DNA of 64,000 nt from NCBI GenBank assembly GCA_963920575.1, contig OY986968.1:9851485-9915484 (forward strand). The letters run 5' to 3'. This DNA comes from Narthecium ossifragum (lineage: Eukaryota; Streptophyta; Magnoliopsida; Dioscoreales; Nartheciaceae). The translations under genes were made by a program, and so were the position numbers. Below are positions 35,959 through 46,293 of this stretch, piece after piece. Numbering within the stretch: the first letter of the stretch is position 1; each line of letters begins with the position of its first letter. The notes under the pieces are model-generated. The model made no database searches. It had not been told where the DNA came from and saw nothing but the letters and a program-made list of their open reading frames with translations.

Positions 35959-36216
35959 GGGCCAGTTTGGCACCCGGGGATTCCTGGAGGATCCGTGGGA
36001 TCTGGTGTTTGGATCTCACGCGGATCCTGGAAAATGACGGAGGCGGGATCCGCGTTTGAATCTCACACGGATCCCATTTTATGGGATCCGTTGAAGGACA
36101 GATTCCATTTTCAGCATCTGCCCTCTCCAAGTGGACGCCGCTCGCGGTATCCGTGAGACTGGATACAGCGAATACCTTCCGCTAGATTCCGTATCCTGCA
36201 GATAGCCAAACAACCC
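35959..36216. mobile_element. Tourist-like MITE, 258 bp
   Basis: Starts GGGCCAGTTTGGC and ends, inverted, GGGTTGTTTGGC, with tga on both sides (35956-35958 and 36217-36219). Internal ggatcc/gggatcc blocks recur. No coding potential. Size, ends and 3-bp duplication fit a PIF/Harbinger-derived MITE. Confidence 0.7.
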
Positions 36217-36219
36217 TGA

Positions 36220-36453
36220 GATGTGATGTTGCTTGCCAAAAGATGGATATGTAATATATATTTCTACATTCAATTATTTTCACGATGCAAACTTATCCAT
36301 CTCTTGATGATGACACATTTTATTCGCCTCGGCTATTTGTTGAAATCTCTTTTTTGTAAATAATTAAACATGAGGCATAAAGTTCTTATGTCTTCTCATT
36401 TTTTATGTGTACAAAGGACTATAGCTACCAGTTGTTTAGTCGCTGGTTATGGT
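36220..36453. other. Unassigned intergenic sequence
   Basis: AT-rich. No ORF, repeat or RNA gene recognised. Confidence 0.3.
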
Positions 36454-38126
36454 TAGAGGGGTAAAGTGAGCCGTGACAACTCGGCCCAGCAGGCCACCTG
36501 GCCCGCTTTGGCGGGCTCTTGCCGTTAGGGGTGAGCAGAACCGAACCGAAACCGAAAAACCGAACCGAACCGAATTAGTTCGGTCCAATCGGTTCGGTTT
36601 TTCGGTTCAAACGGTTCGGTTCGGTTTTTAAATATATCAATTATTCGGTGTTCGGTTCGGTTCGGTTCTGGATTTACAATTCCGGTTTTAAACCGAAAAA
36701 CCGAACTTAATTTACTATTTTGATTTAACCCAAATACCCGGTCTGGTCTAACCCATTGGCCCATGAGCCCATTCCATGATCCATCGGGATCCACAACCAC
36801 ATCACATGCCACAGGCCCACCCGAGGTCCCCAACCACATAACCACTCCACTCATCCTGTCATCCACCTTTACTTTAGGTCTTTAGCATTGACCTTTCACC
36901 TTTCTTTCTCAATCCTCTCACCCACTGACCCACCTGACAGTGTTGAGTTTGCTGACACCTCCGCGGCTCTGCCGCCTCTCGCCTCCAACAGGTTCGACGA
37001 GGCCCTGTGCTCCTCCTCCGCTTGCCTCCGCCTCCAACCCCTCCAGGGCCCCAGGCCGGATCCTTCCCTCCCACCACCACCAGCATCTTCTCCGCCTCCA
37101 ACCCCTCCAGGCCGGGGATCTCCGGCCCCAGCGGGTTCGACGCTGGGTGGCGCCTTGTCGCGCCGTGGACCATCGCCGCTCCCTCCGATACTCCGTCTTC
37201 CCCCCTTTGTTCCTCCTCTATTCCCACCCATCATTTTCTCTCACTCGATCGTTCCCAACCCAGAGTACTGCGAGCTCAGAGGTGGATGTCCAGAATATCG
37301 CCATCGTCATCCAGCGTGGAAGGGCTCATTTAGATGTCTCTGGCCCTCTGCTCTTGATTCTCCAGCCTTGACTCTTGAGGTAGCTACCGTAGCTTTTTAG
37401 CCTTTTTATGCGAGGTGGATTTCTGGTCCCCTATTTTTTTTTATGCAATTGTTGTGTTGTGGTAGTTTAAGAACGTAGTTTGATACTTTATATTAGCCTA
37501 TTAGGTACCCATATTTATGGGCCCTATCATATGATTCATACGACTGTACGAGGGAATCAATTTTGAACATTGTAGCTTGTGATTATTTTGATTCAAGTGT
37601 AGGCCCCTCTTGTTTTTGTCAGGATCTATCTATAATAAAAGCCTACTAATTGATTCTCACATAGTTTATTCGATTTCACATGTGAAGGCTTAAGTTAAGA
37701 CTTAAGAGTAGTAGGCTAAGTTCAGAGAAAATAGTAATGCATGAAGTGTAGTACCTTCCAACAACATATATAAGTGCACTGTGCACATGTGGGTTGCTGC
37801 CTACTGCCCCACCAAAATTAATGCCCATGCATGTGTGCCATTAGTTTGTCAGGCCAGGGAAGTTATATATGGTCCATAGAAGAAGTTATGAAGGAGGGTG
37901 CTATATATAGAAGGAATAATGCATCTATTTCAGTATAGCAATTGTAATTAATAAGGTTGCATTGGTTTCGATTATCATGTTTATAAATTGACAATAGGAA
38001 TACTTTAGCAGTTAATTAAGGTGCTTGTGTTCTTACTATATGCTATCCTCTATTCTCTCTTTCCTTTTTTGTTTTCTTTTGTTATATTTTCAGTTAACAG
38101 TTGATATATTATCAAATTAGATTGAC

Positions 38127-40444
38127 ATGACTTCTCGATCTCGGTCTCGTTCTCCTCTCTCTCGCTCACTATCCCAAGAAACACTTGAGGATTATGGTAT
38201 TGATGAAAGCTCTGCTCGAACCACTCCTGCATCTGTTGAAGCTGAAACTAGTGGGAGTAAAATAGCAATGGAGAAGAAAAGAAAGAGACAAGAAGTGGAG
38301 ACAAAGGCAGATAGAAAACCTATAGAGCCAAGGTCAGAAGTTTGGGCACACTTTGATAAATTCAATGATCCTACTGATGGAAAGCAAAGAGGCAAGTGCA
38401 ATTATTGTTCCAAGATTTTCCGTTGTGACCCAAAGACAAATGGAACATCGGTGCTTAAGAAGCATATGCTACAATGCAAAATGGTTCCTCGCTCAAGTGG
38501 CCAACAAGGAGAAATAAGCTTTGAAAAGGCTCAAGAGGGAGATGGAACGGTTGTTACCACGTGGAAGTTTAATCAAGAGTATTGTAGGAAGGCATTAGCT
38601 CGTATGATCATACTTAATGAGCTACCATTCAAGTTTGTCGAGACTGATGGCTTCAAAGAGTTTTGTAAAGCATTAAGTCCAAGGTTTCATGTGCCTTCGA
38701 GGTGGACAATGAGAAGAGATTGTTATAATCTTTTTGATGGGGAAAAAACAAAGTTGAAGAAGTGGCTTAAAGAGAGTGACCAAAGGGTCTCTCTTACTAC
38801 AGACACATGGACATCACTTCAAAGAATCAACTATATGTGTCTTACAGCTCATTTCATTGATAGTGATTGGAAATTACACAAAAAAATAATCAGCTTTTGT
38901 CCGATCACTAGTCACAAAGGTGAAGCTATTGGTAGGCTACTTGAGAAATGCTTGAAAGATTGGGGAATACGAAAAATCTTTACCGTAACAGTGGATAATG
39001 CAAGTTCAAATGATACAGCTCTCAAGTATTTGAAAAGGAGATTGGTGAGTGTCTTGGAAGGCGACTTCATGCATATGAGGTGTGTGGCTCACATCATAAA
39101 TTTAGTAGTTGGGGAAGGATTGAACGATATGGGCACTTCTGTTGACCGAGTTCGAGCAATGGTAAAATTTGTGAAGCAGTCTCCTATGAGGTTACAAAAG
39201 TTCAAAGAGTACGTAGAGATTGAGAAGATACAAAGAAAGAGCTTATTGAGTCTAGATGTGAGTACAAGATGGAACTCCACTTATATGATGTTGGAGGCCG
39301 CTCAAAAGTTCGAAACTGCATTTGAGAGGTTTGAAGAGCTTGAGCCACAGATTCGAAGTGAACTTGAGGGCAATGGGAGAGAAGGAATGCCTACTGCAGA
39401 AGATTGGGTCAAAGTGAGGAGATTAGTACACTTCTTACGACACTTTTATGAGCTAACTTTGAAAGTATCAGGCACTTCCTATGTCACCTCTAGTAGTTTT
39501 TTTCATGAACTGAGCATTTTATCTGGTGTGTTACAAGAATGGAGGACTAGCCAAGATATTGGATTGCGCTTCATGGCTGATAAAATGAAAGAGAAGTTTG
39601 ACAAATATTGGGGGCCAAACAGTGATAAATTGAATATCTTGATATTCATACCGGTTCTTTTTGATCCAAGATACAAGTTAAGGTATGCTACTCTTGCAAT
39701 AGATGAAATGTATGCATTTGGGGATGGTGAAAAGATTTCTAAAAGAGTAAAAGACATCACGTACAAAATGTTTGAGGAGTATAAGAAATTGGTTTCCGGT
39801 AACAGTGGAGCTTCGGTTACAAGTAAGGTTTCTAACTCATCTCAATTGCCTATGGGGGAAGAAGAAGTATCAATTGAAGATCAAGTGAAGGCTAGAGTAC
39901 TCTCTAAATTAAAGAGGCTACAATCAGAGGCCGGCGGTGAAGATAATAAATCAGAGTTAGATAAATATTTAGTAGAAGATAATGAAAGAGATTGTGATAG
40001 TTTTGACGTTTTGCTATGGGGGAAAATCAATTGTTCTAGGTTCCCCATATTGTCAGCCATGGCTCGTGACCTCTTGGCGATTCCGATTTCCACCGTAGCT
40101 TCGGAATCCGCTTTTAGCACCGGTGGAAGAGTTCTAGATGCCTTTAGAAGTTCCCTTACTCCTAAGATAGCAGAGGCACTAATTTGTGTGCAAGATTGGT
40201 TACGAAGCTCTTTGAAGTTTCAATCTATTTTCATGGAAGAAGATTTGGTAGAGTTGGAAATGTTCGAACACGGTAAGTTACTAAAGTTGACTTTTTAGAT
40301 ATATGATTGCTCTTGTTTTCTTTTACGTATAGCAATACTCTTTACTAATCACTTATCTTTATTGACATTTGATTTTTAGAATTATCAAAGCTTGCAACAA
40401 GTGAGGATGTTGGTGGCAGTGGATTAAATACTCTCCTCGAATAG
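38127..40444 (+). CDS. hAT transposase (BED zinc finger, RNase H-like, hAT dimerisation)
   Basis: The first exon gives an open frame from ATG 38127. A splice at 40272/40380 (gtaagt to tttttag, 107-base intron, phase 1) adds 21 codons ending TAG at 40444, making 736 aa. Without splicing the frame closes at 40298 after 723 aa. BED finger: EVWAHF at 71-76, Cys91, Cys94, His113, Cys117. RNase H-like core: LTTDTW (Asp226) and TVTVDNASSND (Asp290). ILIFIPVLFDPRYKL fits the DUF4413-type segment. The hAT C-terminal dimerisation domain runs about 609-695 with FPILSAMARDLLAIPISTVA then SESAFS. It resembles RICESLEEPER/DAYSLEEPER-type proteins, but since it sits inside matching TIRs it is a true transposase, not a domesticated gene. 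Confidence 0.93.
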
Positions 40445-40965
40445 GCATACTAGCCTTGAATCAGCAAAAGGTCCTCTAGAGCCAAGAGGTACTACTTTAT
40501 TTCATGGATTTTTGTTCAACCTAGGGTTCCACTAAAATTGTTGAACCAGATTGGAATAACTGAATGTGTGACCAAATGCAACCTGCCAACCTGATCCAAT
40601 AGTCTTTGCTGCTATTCTAGCTCTGGTACCTTCCCTAATTTCTTCTTTTTTGGATCAGTTTCCAATCAATGGATACCATATATCAAAATAATATATGCTC
40701 CATAGGATAGCAGGTCATCATAAACACATCATTGCTCATAATAATAGATTCGTGTCCGCCGTATCAACCTTCAATTTTTATAAGATATTAGGCAGCATTA
40801 TTTCTCATTTTTCCTTCAGCACAAGAATTCCTTCAGCAAAACCCTGCACACAAGTTGGTTAATTTCAATGTGCTAGTGATGGAATTAGCATGTACATTCC
40901 AGCCTTAATCTCCAAAATCGAATATCTCATTCAAATAAGTAAATGCTTGAGATGAGGAACACAGT

Positions 40966-41240
40966 TTGACAGAATTCCACCCTTGTCATTTTACTTTCAA
41001 TCAAATATCGACTTTGAATGCTATGCTTGATGTCTATTGCAACAATGGTTTGCCAGATGTAGCTGATCAACCTGCCAACCTGAATATGAAGGACCTACTT
41101 AATAGCCTGTTGAAACGGATGGATCAGCAGGGCATTGTTCCAAATAAGAGGTTTTTTTTGGAGGCATTAGAAGCCTTCAGTTCTTCCAAGACAAAACCTG
41201 GATCCAGTAATGCTGCAGAAATTCAAGACACTCCAGCTTA
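40966..41240 (+). pseudogene. Captured pentatricopeptide-repeat (PPR) gene fragment
   Basis: The frame reads STLNAMLDVYCNNGLPDVAD, then NMKDLLNSLLKRMDQQGIVP and NKRFFLEALEAFSSS. These match the last repeat and C-terminal end of a plant PPR protein (AMLDVYC-NGL, then LL--L--MD--GI-PNKRFFLEAL-AF). PPR proteins bind organelle RNA. The stretch between the two pieces is shortened, no targeting sequence or other repeats are present, and the frame runs on without meaning to 41499. It lies inside the hAT TIRs, so it travels with the transposon. Confidence 0.65.
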
Positions 41241-42151
41241 TTTCTGTATAAATTTTTTCACTCAATTGCTAGCAGTAGTAGAGTGTTGGATCCATAGGCA
41301 TCTCATTGTAGATGCCGGAAGTGTCTTTGTAGTTATATTTTTGCAGTCAGTTGATACTGTAAAATCAACAGATCAGGATGTTGACTTCCTTTTTTTTAGC
41401 ATTGATGATTGCCCCATTCAGGAATTGATGAAATCAGGCTTAAATTTGTTGTCAGATCAGATGTATTGGTATTTATATCTTGTTGTATTGGTATATTAAT
41501 CATCTTCTGTATAACATTATGTAAAAGTTAACTGATGTTTTTTTTTAAAAAAAATTTATAAAAAGTTCGGTTTTTAGGGATTTGGACCGAAAAATTTCGG
41601 TTTGGTTCGGTTCTTTAAGAATTTCGGTTCGGTTCGGTTCTTTTAAATGTGCTTTTAAGAATTTCGGTTCGGTTCGGTTCTATAAGAAAGTTCAGTTCGG
41701 TTCGGTTCGGTTCTCAAAATTCTGGACCGAACAAAGTTCGGTTTTTCAGTTCTGGACCGAAAACCGAACCGAAAACCGAATGCTCACCCCTACTTGCCGT
41801 GCCTTGCCCGGCCTGCTAAATTGACAGGCTGGAGTTGGGCTAGGCTCACGTAGCCTATGTCGCCCAGCACGGCCAGGGCCCAGGACCCAGGCACGCTACA
41901 ATATGGTCCGGGTTTGGCACGATTCGCTAGCCCATCCTAAGCCCACGAATTCATGGGCTCACAGTTGCACGGTCCATTTATTCCATTTCCCAGGCTTCCC
42001 AGCTGACGTGTCTGGTCGTGTAGAACCTGGGCTGGCCCGGCCTGCTTCACACCTCTAGATATTCTGATATTGTGACTCTATCACCAAATTGGTCGCTAAA
42101 AGAACTTAAGGAAACAGAGTTAATCACTCATTAGTATATGTAGATTTTGAT

Positions 42152-42414
42152 AAGTTGGTCCTCAATTATAGAACGTCATGCCCTAGAATTCTCTTCCGCC
42201 CATAAGATATAACGGGGAGAAATTGAAGAAAACACTAAAAAGCCCTTGGCCTCTCTGTAAACCTTACCACTAACATCGGTTGGCAGGAATCATGAGAATG
42301 TGCGGGGAACGTGACCGCGTGACGACATCTGAGAGCATGAGCGGCATAATTGACCCGATTCAGTAAATGTAGGAGGATCTTATGTCCATAGACTTTAGAA
42401 TTGAGGACCAACTT
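42152..42414. mobile_element. MITE-like inverted-repeat element
   Basis: aagttggtcctcaattatag at the left is mirrored by ctttagaattgaggaccaac near the right end. 263 bases, no ORF. The duplication is not clear, so the family is open. Confidence 0.6.
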
Positions 42415-43005
42415 AGAAGCTTTTCAGAAACTACAAGATAATAGTGAGTAATTAACCCAAAGGAAAAAAACACTACTCGAAACAATATGCGAGTTTTATA
42501 TCAATTAGGAGAAGAAGACAGGCACAGAAGAGAACAATATACTTGTCGTTTTCCCTGCAAGAGCAATTTCCTTCACAGTTAACCTAATCACTATTCTAAC
42601 CTATGGTTTCAGTATTGAAACGTAGGAAGGCTTGACGCCACTAAGAAGGCACTCAAAAGGTACAATCCTCAAGCTCCATCATTCAATATTTACTGATAAT
42701 GGGCCCACGAAGCAAACACGTACCGACGTGGTACTATCTCGTCCCCTGTGGATTGCAATCTTAAGACGTCAGCCGGCGTATTAATTATTTTACGGCGAGT
42801 AATTGGTTAGATTAAACGCGAGAACCCGGAATTAGAGAGATTCATCTAAGGAAATATAAATAAGCATTAAGTTACAATTCCAACATTTGCTGGTGCTGCT
42901 TATAATCCAATTCATGGCTCACATCTAATTTATTCCACGAGAATTAAACCCACTTCAAGAAATCAGCACAAAACAAAGATAAAAAGGTCCACCCATACAT
43001 GCAAC
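42415..43005. other. Region downstream of the glutaredoxin gene
   Basis: Contains the presumed 3' UTR and terminator of the minus-strand glutaredoxin gene. I see no other gene or repeat. Confidence 0.35.
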
Positions 43006-43440
43006 TCAAAGCCAGAGAGCACCGGCATCCTTTAAGATGGGCACGAGGTCACCGGAAATATGAACGGCCATGAGCCGGTCAAGCCCCCCCACCAGCCTCC
43101 CTCCGATGAACACCGCCGGAAACAACAGCTGCTGCTGCTGTCCCCTTTCAGACGTTGTCATGAGCTGGGAGAGCTGCCGTATCAACCCGCCCTCGTCGGC
43201 GTCGTCCCCCACCTCGCACACGGTTGGGTTCACCCCTTGTCCCAGCAGCAGCTGCTTGACTACATGAACCATGCAGCACCCACGTCGCCCCACCACCACC
43301 ACCGCGTTCTCCTCCACCACCTTCCGTATCCCCGCCCCGTCACTGACGCTGCAGGGCGCCACTTCGAAGGACGTCCGCCGGCCCCCACCGCCGATGATCA
43401 CCTGGTGCCCGCCGTTGCTGTACGGTATCGCCTTCTGCAT
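43006..43440 (-). CDS. CC-type glutaredoxin (ROXY class)
   Basis: An intronless 144-aa frame of normal length for the family. The active-site region is RRGCCMVHVVKQLLL, giving CCMV at residues 55-58, where CCMC, CCMS or CCLC is usual. FPAVFIGG (107-114) holds the cis-proline and glutathione-binding loop, followed by GG at 118-119. The protein ends in ALWL (141-144), the motif that lets ROXY proteins repress TGA bZIP factors through TOPLESS. CC-type glutaredoxins are land-plant regulators of flower development, defence and nitrogen responses, acting in nucleus and cytosol. Codons are very GC-rich at third positions, unlike the surrounding transposons. It is the only complete host gene in the window. 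The overlapping plus-strand frame (43060-43548) is its shadow. Confidence 0.95.
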   Translation of the reverse strand: MQKAIPYSNGGHQVIIGGGGRRTSFEVAPCSVSDGAGIRKVVEENAVVVVGRRGCCMVHVVKQLLLGQGVNPTVCEVGDDADEGGLIRQLSQLMTTSERGQQQQLLFPAVFIGGRLVGGLDRLMAVHISGDLVPILKDAGALWL

Positions 43441-43462
43441 CGATCAATCCCTCCCTCCCTCT

Positions 43463-43482
43463 CTCTCTATATATATATATCT
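43463..43482 (-). promoter_or_regulatory. Possible TATA region of the glutaredoxin gene
   Basis: A tatatatatatag tract lies 23-42 bases upstream of the ATG, followed by a gagagaggg pyrimidine/purine-skewed leader. If it is the TATA box the leader is very short, so transcription may start at another site. Confidence 0.35.
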
Positions 43483-44049
43483 AAAAGTTCTCCGTCCTTC
43501 CTCTTTTTCTCTTTAGAAATCTCCACAAAGGTTGGTCGATCGCATTAGTCGATGAGAGGATCAGGGTTACATATAAGAGCAGTTGGGGGGCTCACGTACG
43601 TCAACGGCGCCTCTATGAATCCAAGCTATTAGCTAGCGACGCGTTGTCGGTCGAGTTCGGCGGGTAATTTGGCTTACGCGGACTCGCGTCATCCTCTAGA
43701 GCGGGTGGAGCCCACTTCTCTCACCCGACTAGATATTTAGTGACGTCACCCGTAAGGCTATAAGACCAAGTGGTTGGGTGCCAATTGGCCGGCTCCATTG
43801 GACTCGGTGGCAATGCGTCTAGATGCCTCACAGCTCGACTTTGGCCATTGGGTTATCTGAGTGACGTGATTGGTGACGAGGCATTAGTTAGGATTGGGAG
43901 TTGTTTTTTTGGGTGAGTATTTCAGTGTCATTGTCCTGGGTCATTGCACCCGTCAGTAGGGAATACAATAAGCCAATCATATGCGACCATAAAAATCTCT
44001 GTCATGAATGCTGTGTATATTGTGGGATATTAAAAGGCAACCACTAGAT
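43483..44049. other. Upstream region of the glutaredoxin gene
   Basis: Presumed promoter DNA. No second gene, and no repeat recognised before the inverted repeat at 44050. Confidence 0.4.
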
Positions 44050-44064
44050 AAAACGACACTTTAA

Positions 44065-44230
44065 GGCTATGCTTGTGTCTCGGGATGGGATAAGCGAATT
44101 TAATCTCACATATCCTGATGATCACAGCTACCAAATACAGAAGTTGTTTTATCTAGAAAAACATGAGCTTTTTGGAAAATCTCTCGAGAGATTATATTCG
44201 CTTATCCCATCCCGAGACACAAGCATAGCC
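44065..44230. mobile_element. Foldback MITE, 166 bp, flanked by ttaa
   Basis: About 44 bases at each end are inverted copies (ggctatgcttgtgtctcggg at the left). ttaa lies on both sides (44061-44064 and 44231-44234). It is almost a perfect hairpin. A TTAA flank is seen in piggyBac-like elements, but TTA/TAA-type insertion is also possible. Confidence 0.8.
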
Positions 44231-44448
44231 TTAAAGGCCTTGTATGGTACCGGATAAGGGCAACCAATCACGGGATTGGCTGCCCCTATCCCGGGATAGC
44301 ACCCAAACAGGGTCTTATCCCGGGTCAGGATAACATTTATGCCAGAATTAGCAATTCCAGGATTAGAGGACTGTTCACGTAAAATGGGGTCTGATGGGTT
44401 TTTTTTGCAAAAACCCCACCTACCTCTCTTCTTCTTCTCTCCTCTTCT

Positions 44449-44985
44449 TAGGGATGGCAAAATTGACCGCCCCGCTGGATAACCGACCCGATCTGCACCG
44501 ATGGGGATGGGTATGGTATAGATTTTTTACTCGTGGATACGGGTATGGTTTACAAATTTAAAATCCGCGCGGGTACGGGGTGGATTATGGTATTGGGTAA
44601 TATCCGCCCCGCCCCGCATATCCGTCCCGCCCCGCCACTAAATGTTGGTTTGGTGGATTTTAGAGAGTCTATTTTTGTAATAATACTCTAATAAAGACTA
44701 ATTGTTGATGACTGTTTGGTGGATCTAGATTTTAGAGACCGAATGTTGATGATAGTTTGGTGGATTTAGATTTAGATTTTAGAGGTTTAATGCTAATTGA
44801 ATGGTTTTTTTAGGTTTTACGGATAACCACGGTTGCGGGTAATATCCGCGTACCCGTGGGGTGGTTATGGTCCACGATCCCCATTATCCGCGCGGGGACG
44901 GGGCGGTGCGGGTATGGGCGGAGGAGTGCGGGGACGGGTATGGTATTTCCAATATCCGCCCTGATCCGCCCCGTTGCCATCACTA
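44449..44985. mobile_element. hAT-type MITE, 537 bp
   Basis: Ends TAGGGATGGCAA and, inverted, TAGTGATGGCAA, with identical 8-bp duplications cctcttct at 44441-44448 and 44986-44993. Internal gggtatggtat and ccgccccgc blocks recur. No ORF of substance. Confidence 0.92.
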
Positions 44986-45129
44986 CCTCTTCTCTCCCGA
45001 TAGTTGCTGATCTCTCTCCATCCTCCACCTCACCGGCTGGATCTGAGGAAGAGAGAACGAGACAAGGAGAGAATGGGGAAGGGGGAAGGGAGAAGCGAGA
45101 GGAAGTGGGAGGAGGAAGGGGGATTGCCT

Positions 45130-45575
45130 CGCCGCAGGAGATGGACCCGATCCGATCTCGGAACTCGCGAATCCCGTGCTCGGCGGCGACCCGGTCCTGG
45201 GGGGAGATGGGAGGGATCGGAGAGGAGAGGAGGACATAGGAGGGATCGGAGAAGGAGGAGAGGAGGAGAGGGGAAGGGGGTCCGCCACCGAGGACTGGGG
45301 GGAGGAGGAGGTGGAAGAGCTGGTCGCGGATGATGAAGGGAGAGGAGGCTAGGAGGTGGTCGATGGCGAGGAGCGACTTGAGGGCGACCGGGGCGGAGCG
45401 AGCCGAGCGGAGGCGAGAAGAGAGGGCGGAGACTAAGGCGGCGGCGGAGGAGCGGGGCCCACGGCTGAAGGATAGGAGCGCGGCGAGGTGGTGCGGGTGG
45501 GGTGAGATTGTGGATGGCTGGTGGGCGGTGGCGCGGAGGACGGCGGCGCGGGGGGAGAGAGGGGAGGTGGTGGAG
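45130..45575 (-). pseudogene. ANTH-domain clathrin-assembly protein fragment
   Basis: One minus-strand frame, open without an ATG, reads PRAAVLRATAHQPS, HHLAALLSFSRGPRSSAAAL, SALSSRLRSARSAPVALKSL and LAIDHLLASSPFIIRDQLFH. This is the first half of the ANTH domain of plant AP180/PICALM-like proteins, which bind phosphoinositides and recruit clathrin at membranes. The start and the rest of the ANTH domain are missing, and 3' of about 45130 it becomes Ser/Pro-rich without pattern. The Pro-rich frame at 45030-45677 is an overlapping shadow. Confidence 0.8.
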
Positions 45576-45714
45576 ATGGGCTTGCAATCGGGTAAAAATG
45601 TATTGGGTTGGGTGTTTGACTTTTTCCCATATTAATATAAATGGGTTCGTATGGAATGCATCGATGTGTATAATCATATCACGTTACTATGCCATGTCAT
45701 GTGGTAATGCGATC

Positions 45715-45880
45715 CTTTTTCGCGTCCGCTGTAGATGGACGTCACGTGTATGTCACTGACAGCCTCGGCCCCGGCAAGAACGCCCTCAACACCGCCGAGT
45801 CATACGACCCGGTGGATGACATGCGGGCATCAATGACGACGATGGCGGAAGAGCGGGCGTCTGTCGGAGACGGCAAATAA
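45715..45880 (+). pseudogene. Kelch-repeat gene fragment
   Basis: VDGRHVYVTDSLGPGKNALN then TAESYDPVDDM and MAEERAS follow one Kelch repeat (V-G-IYV-GG, AE-YDP, W--MA--R), with the glycine pair and tryptophan altered. It stops at 45878. Probably part of a Kelch or F-box/Kelch protein captured with the ANTH fragment. Confidence 0.55.
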
Positions 45881-46293
45881 GGCGGTGTTGATATGAGAGG
45901 GATTAGCAAGAGGAGGCGTTGAACAGGATGGGTGATGTGGTAATATTATACTTTAATTAATATAATATGTATTATCATATTATTAAATATTTTATTAAAG
46001 TCAAGGTGAATATTTATGCATTATCATATTATTAATTCCAAGTACCAATATTATTAATTTAATTTCCACCTCATCAATCCCTATTTCTATTCCACATTTT
46101 TCATCTAATATTATTAATTTACTTTCCACCTCACCAATCCCAATTAATCATTACCTCCTTATCCCCACTTTTTCAACCAAACACCAAAGTGGGATAAATT
46201 TTATCCCACAACTTATCCCGGGTTACTAATCCCTATCCCCTCTAATCCCGGGATAGCTTATACCGCAATCAAACGAGGCCAAAGTGTCGTTTT

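Larger units (their letters stand above)
36526..41792 (+). mobile_element. hAT DNA transposon, 5.3 kb, apparently autonomous
   Basis: Ends TAGGGGTGAGCA and, inverted, TAGGGGTGAGCA. Identical 8-bp duplications cttgccgt lie at 36518-36525 and 41793-41800. Both subterminal regions are packed with ccgaaccgaa/ttcggttcgg repeats, probably transposase-binding sites. It contains an intact BED/hAT transposase gene, a GC-rich region near the left end (36888-37400, no recognisable domain) and a captured PPR fragment near the right end. Perfect TIRs and duplications suggest a relatively recent insertion. Confidence 0.96.
36454..42057. mobile_element. Possible old hAT-type MITE split by the autonomous hAT element
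   Basis: Outside the hAT element, 36454-36525 and 41801-42057 start TAGAGGGGTAAAGTGAGCC and end, inverted, TAGAGGTGTGAAGCAGGCC, with GC-rich gcccggcc text between. The 8-base flanks (gttatggt and gatattct) match at only five positions. About 330 bases without the insertion. Confidence 0.4.
44050..46293. mobile_element. TIR element carrying ANTH and Kelch gene fragments
   Basis: The outer inverted repeat aaaacgacacttt (44050-44062) is mirrored by aaagtgtcgtttt (46281-46293). Just inside, GGCCTTGTATGGTACCGG (from 44236) pairs with GGCCTCGTTTGATTGCGG (ending 46280) and both continue into cccggga-rich text. The ends look like PIF/Harbinger Tourist-type termini, but the outer repeat is unexplained and no clear duplication lies beyond it. 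A MITE sits at the left edge and a second one inside. No transposase is present. It holds fragments of two host genes in opposite orientation. Confidence 0.65.

Noticed and set aside
36888..37400. 170-codon ORF in the left part of the hAT element
   Set aside because: Pro-rich GC-rich frame overlapping others, with no domain. More likely leader or captured non-coding sequence.
38127..40444. Domesticated RICESLEEPER/DAYSLEEPER-type host gene
   Set aside because: The gene lies between perfect TIRs with 8-bp duplications, so it is a transposase still in its element.
43060..43548. Plus-strand 162-codon ORF opposite the glutaredoxin
   Set aside because: It is the antisense shadow of a GC-rich gene with clear glutaredoxin motifs on the other strand.
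45030..45677. 215-codon Pro/Arg-rich minus-strand ORF as a gene
   Set aside because: The recognisable ANTH-domain text lies in a different frame of the same DNA.
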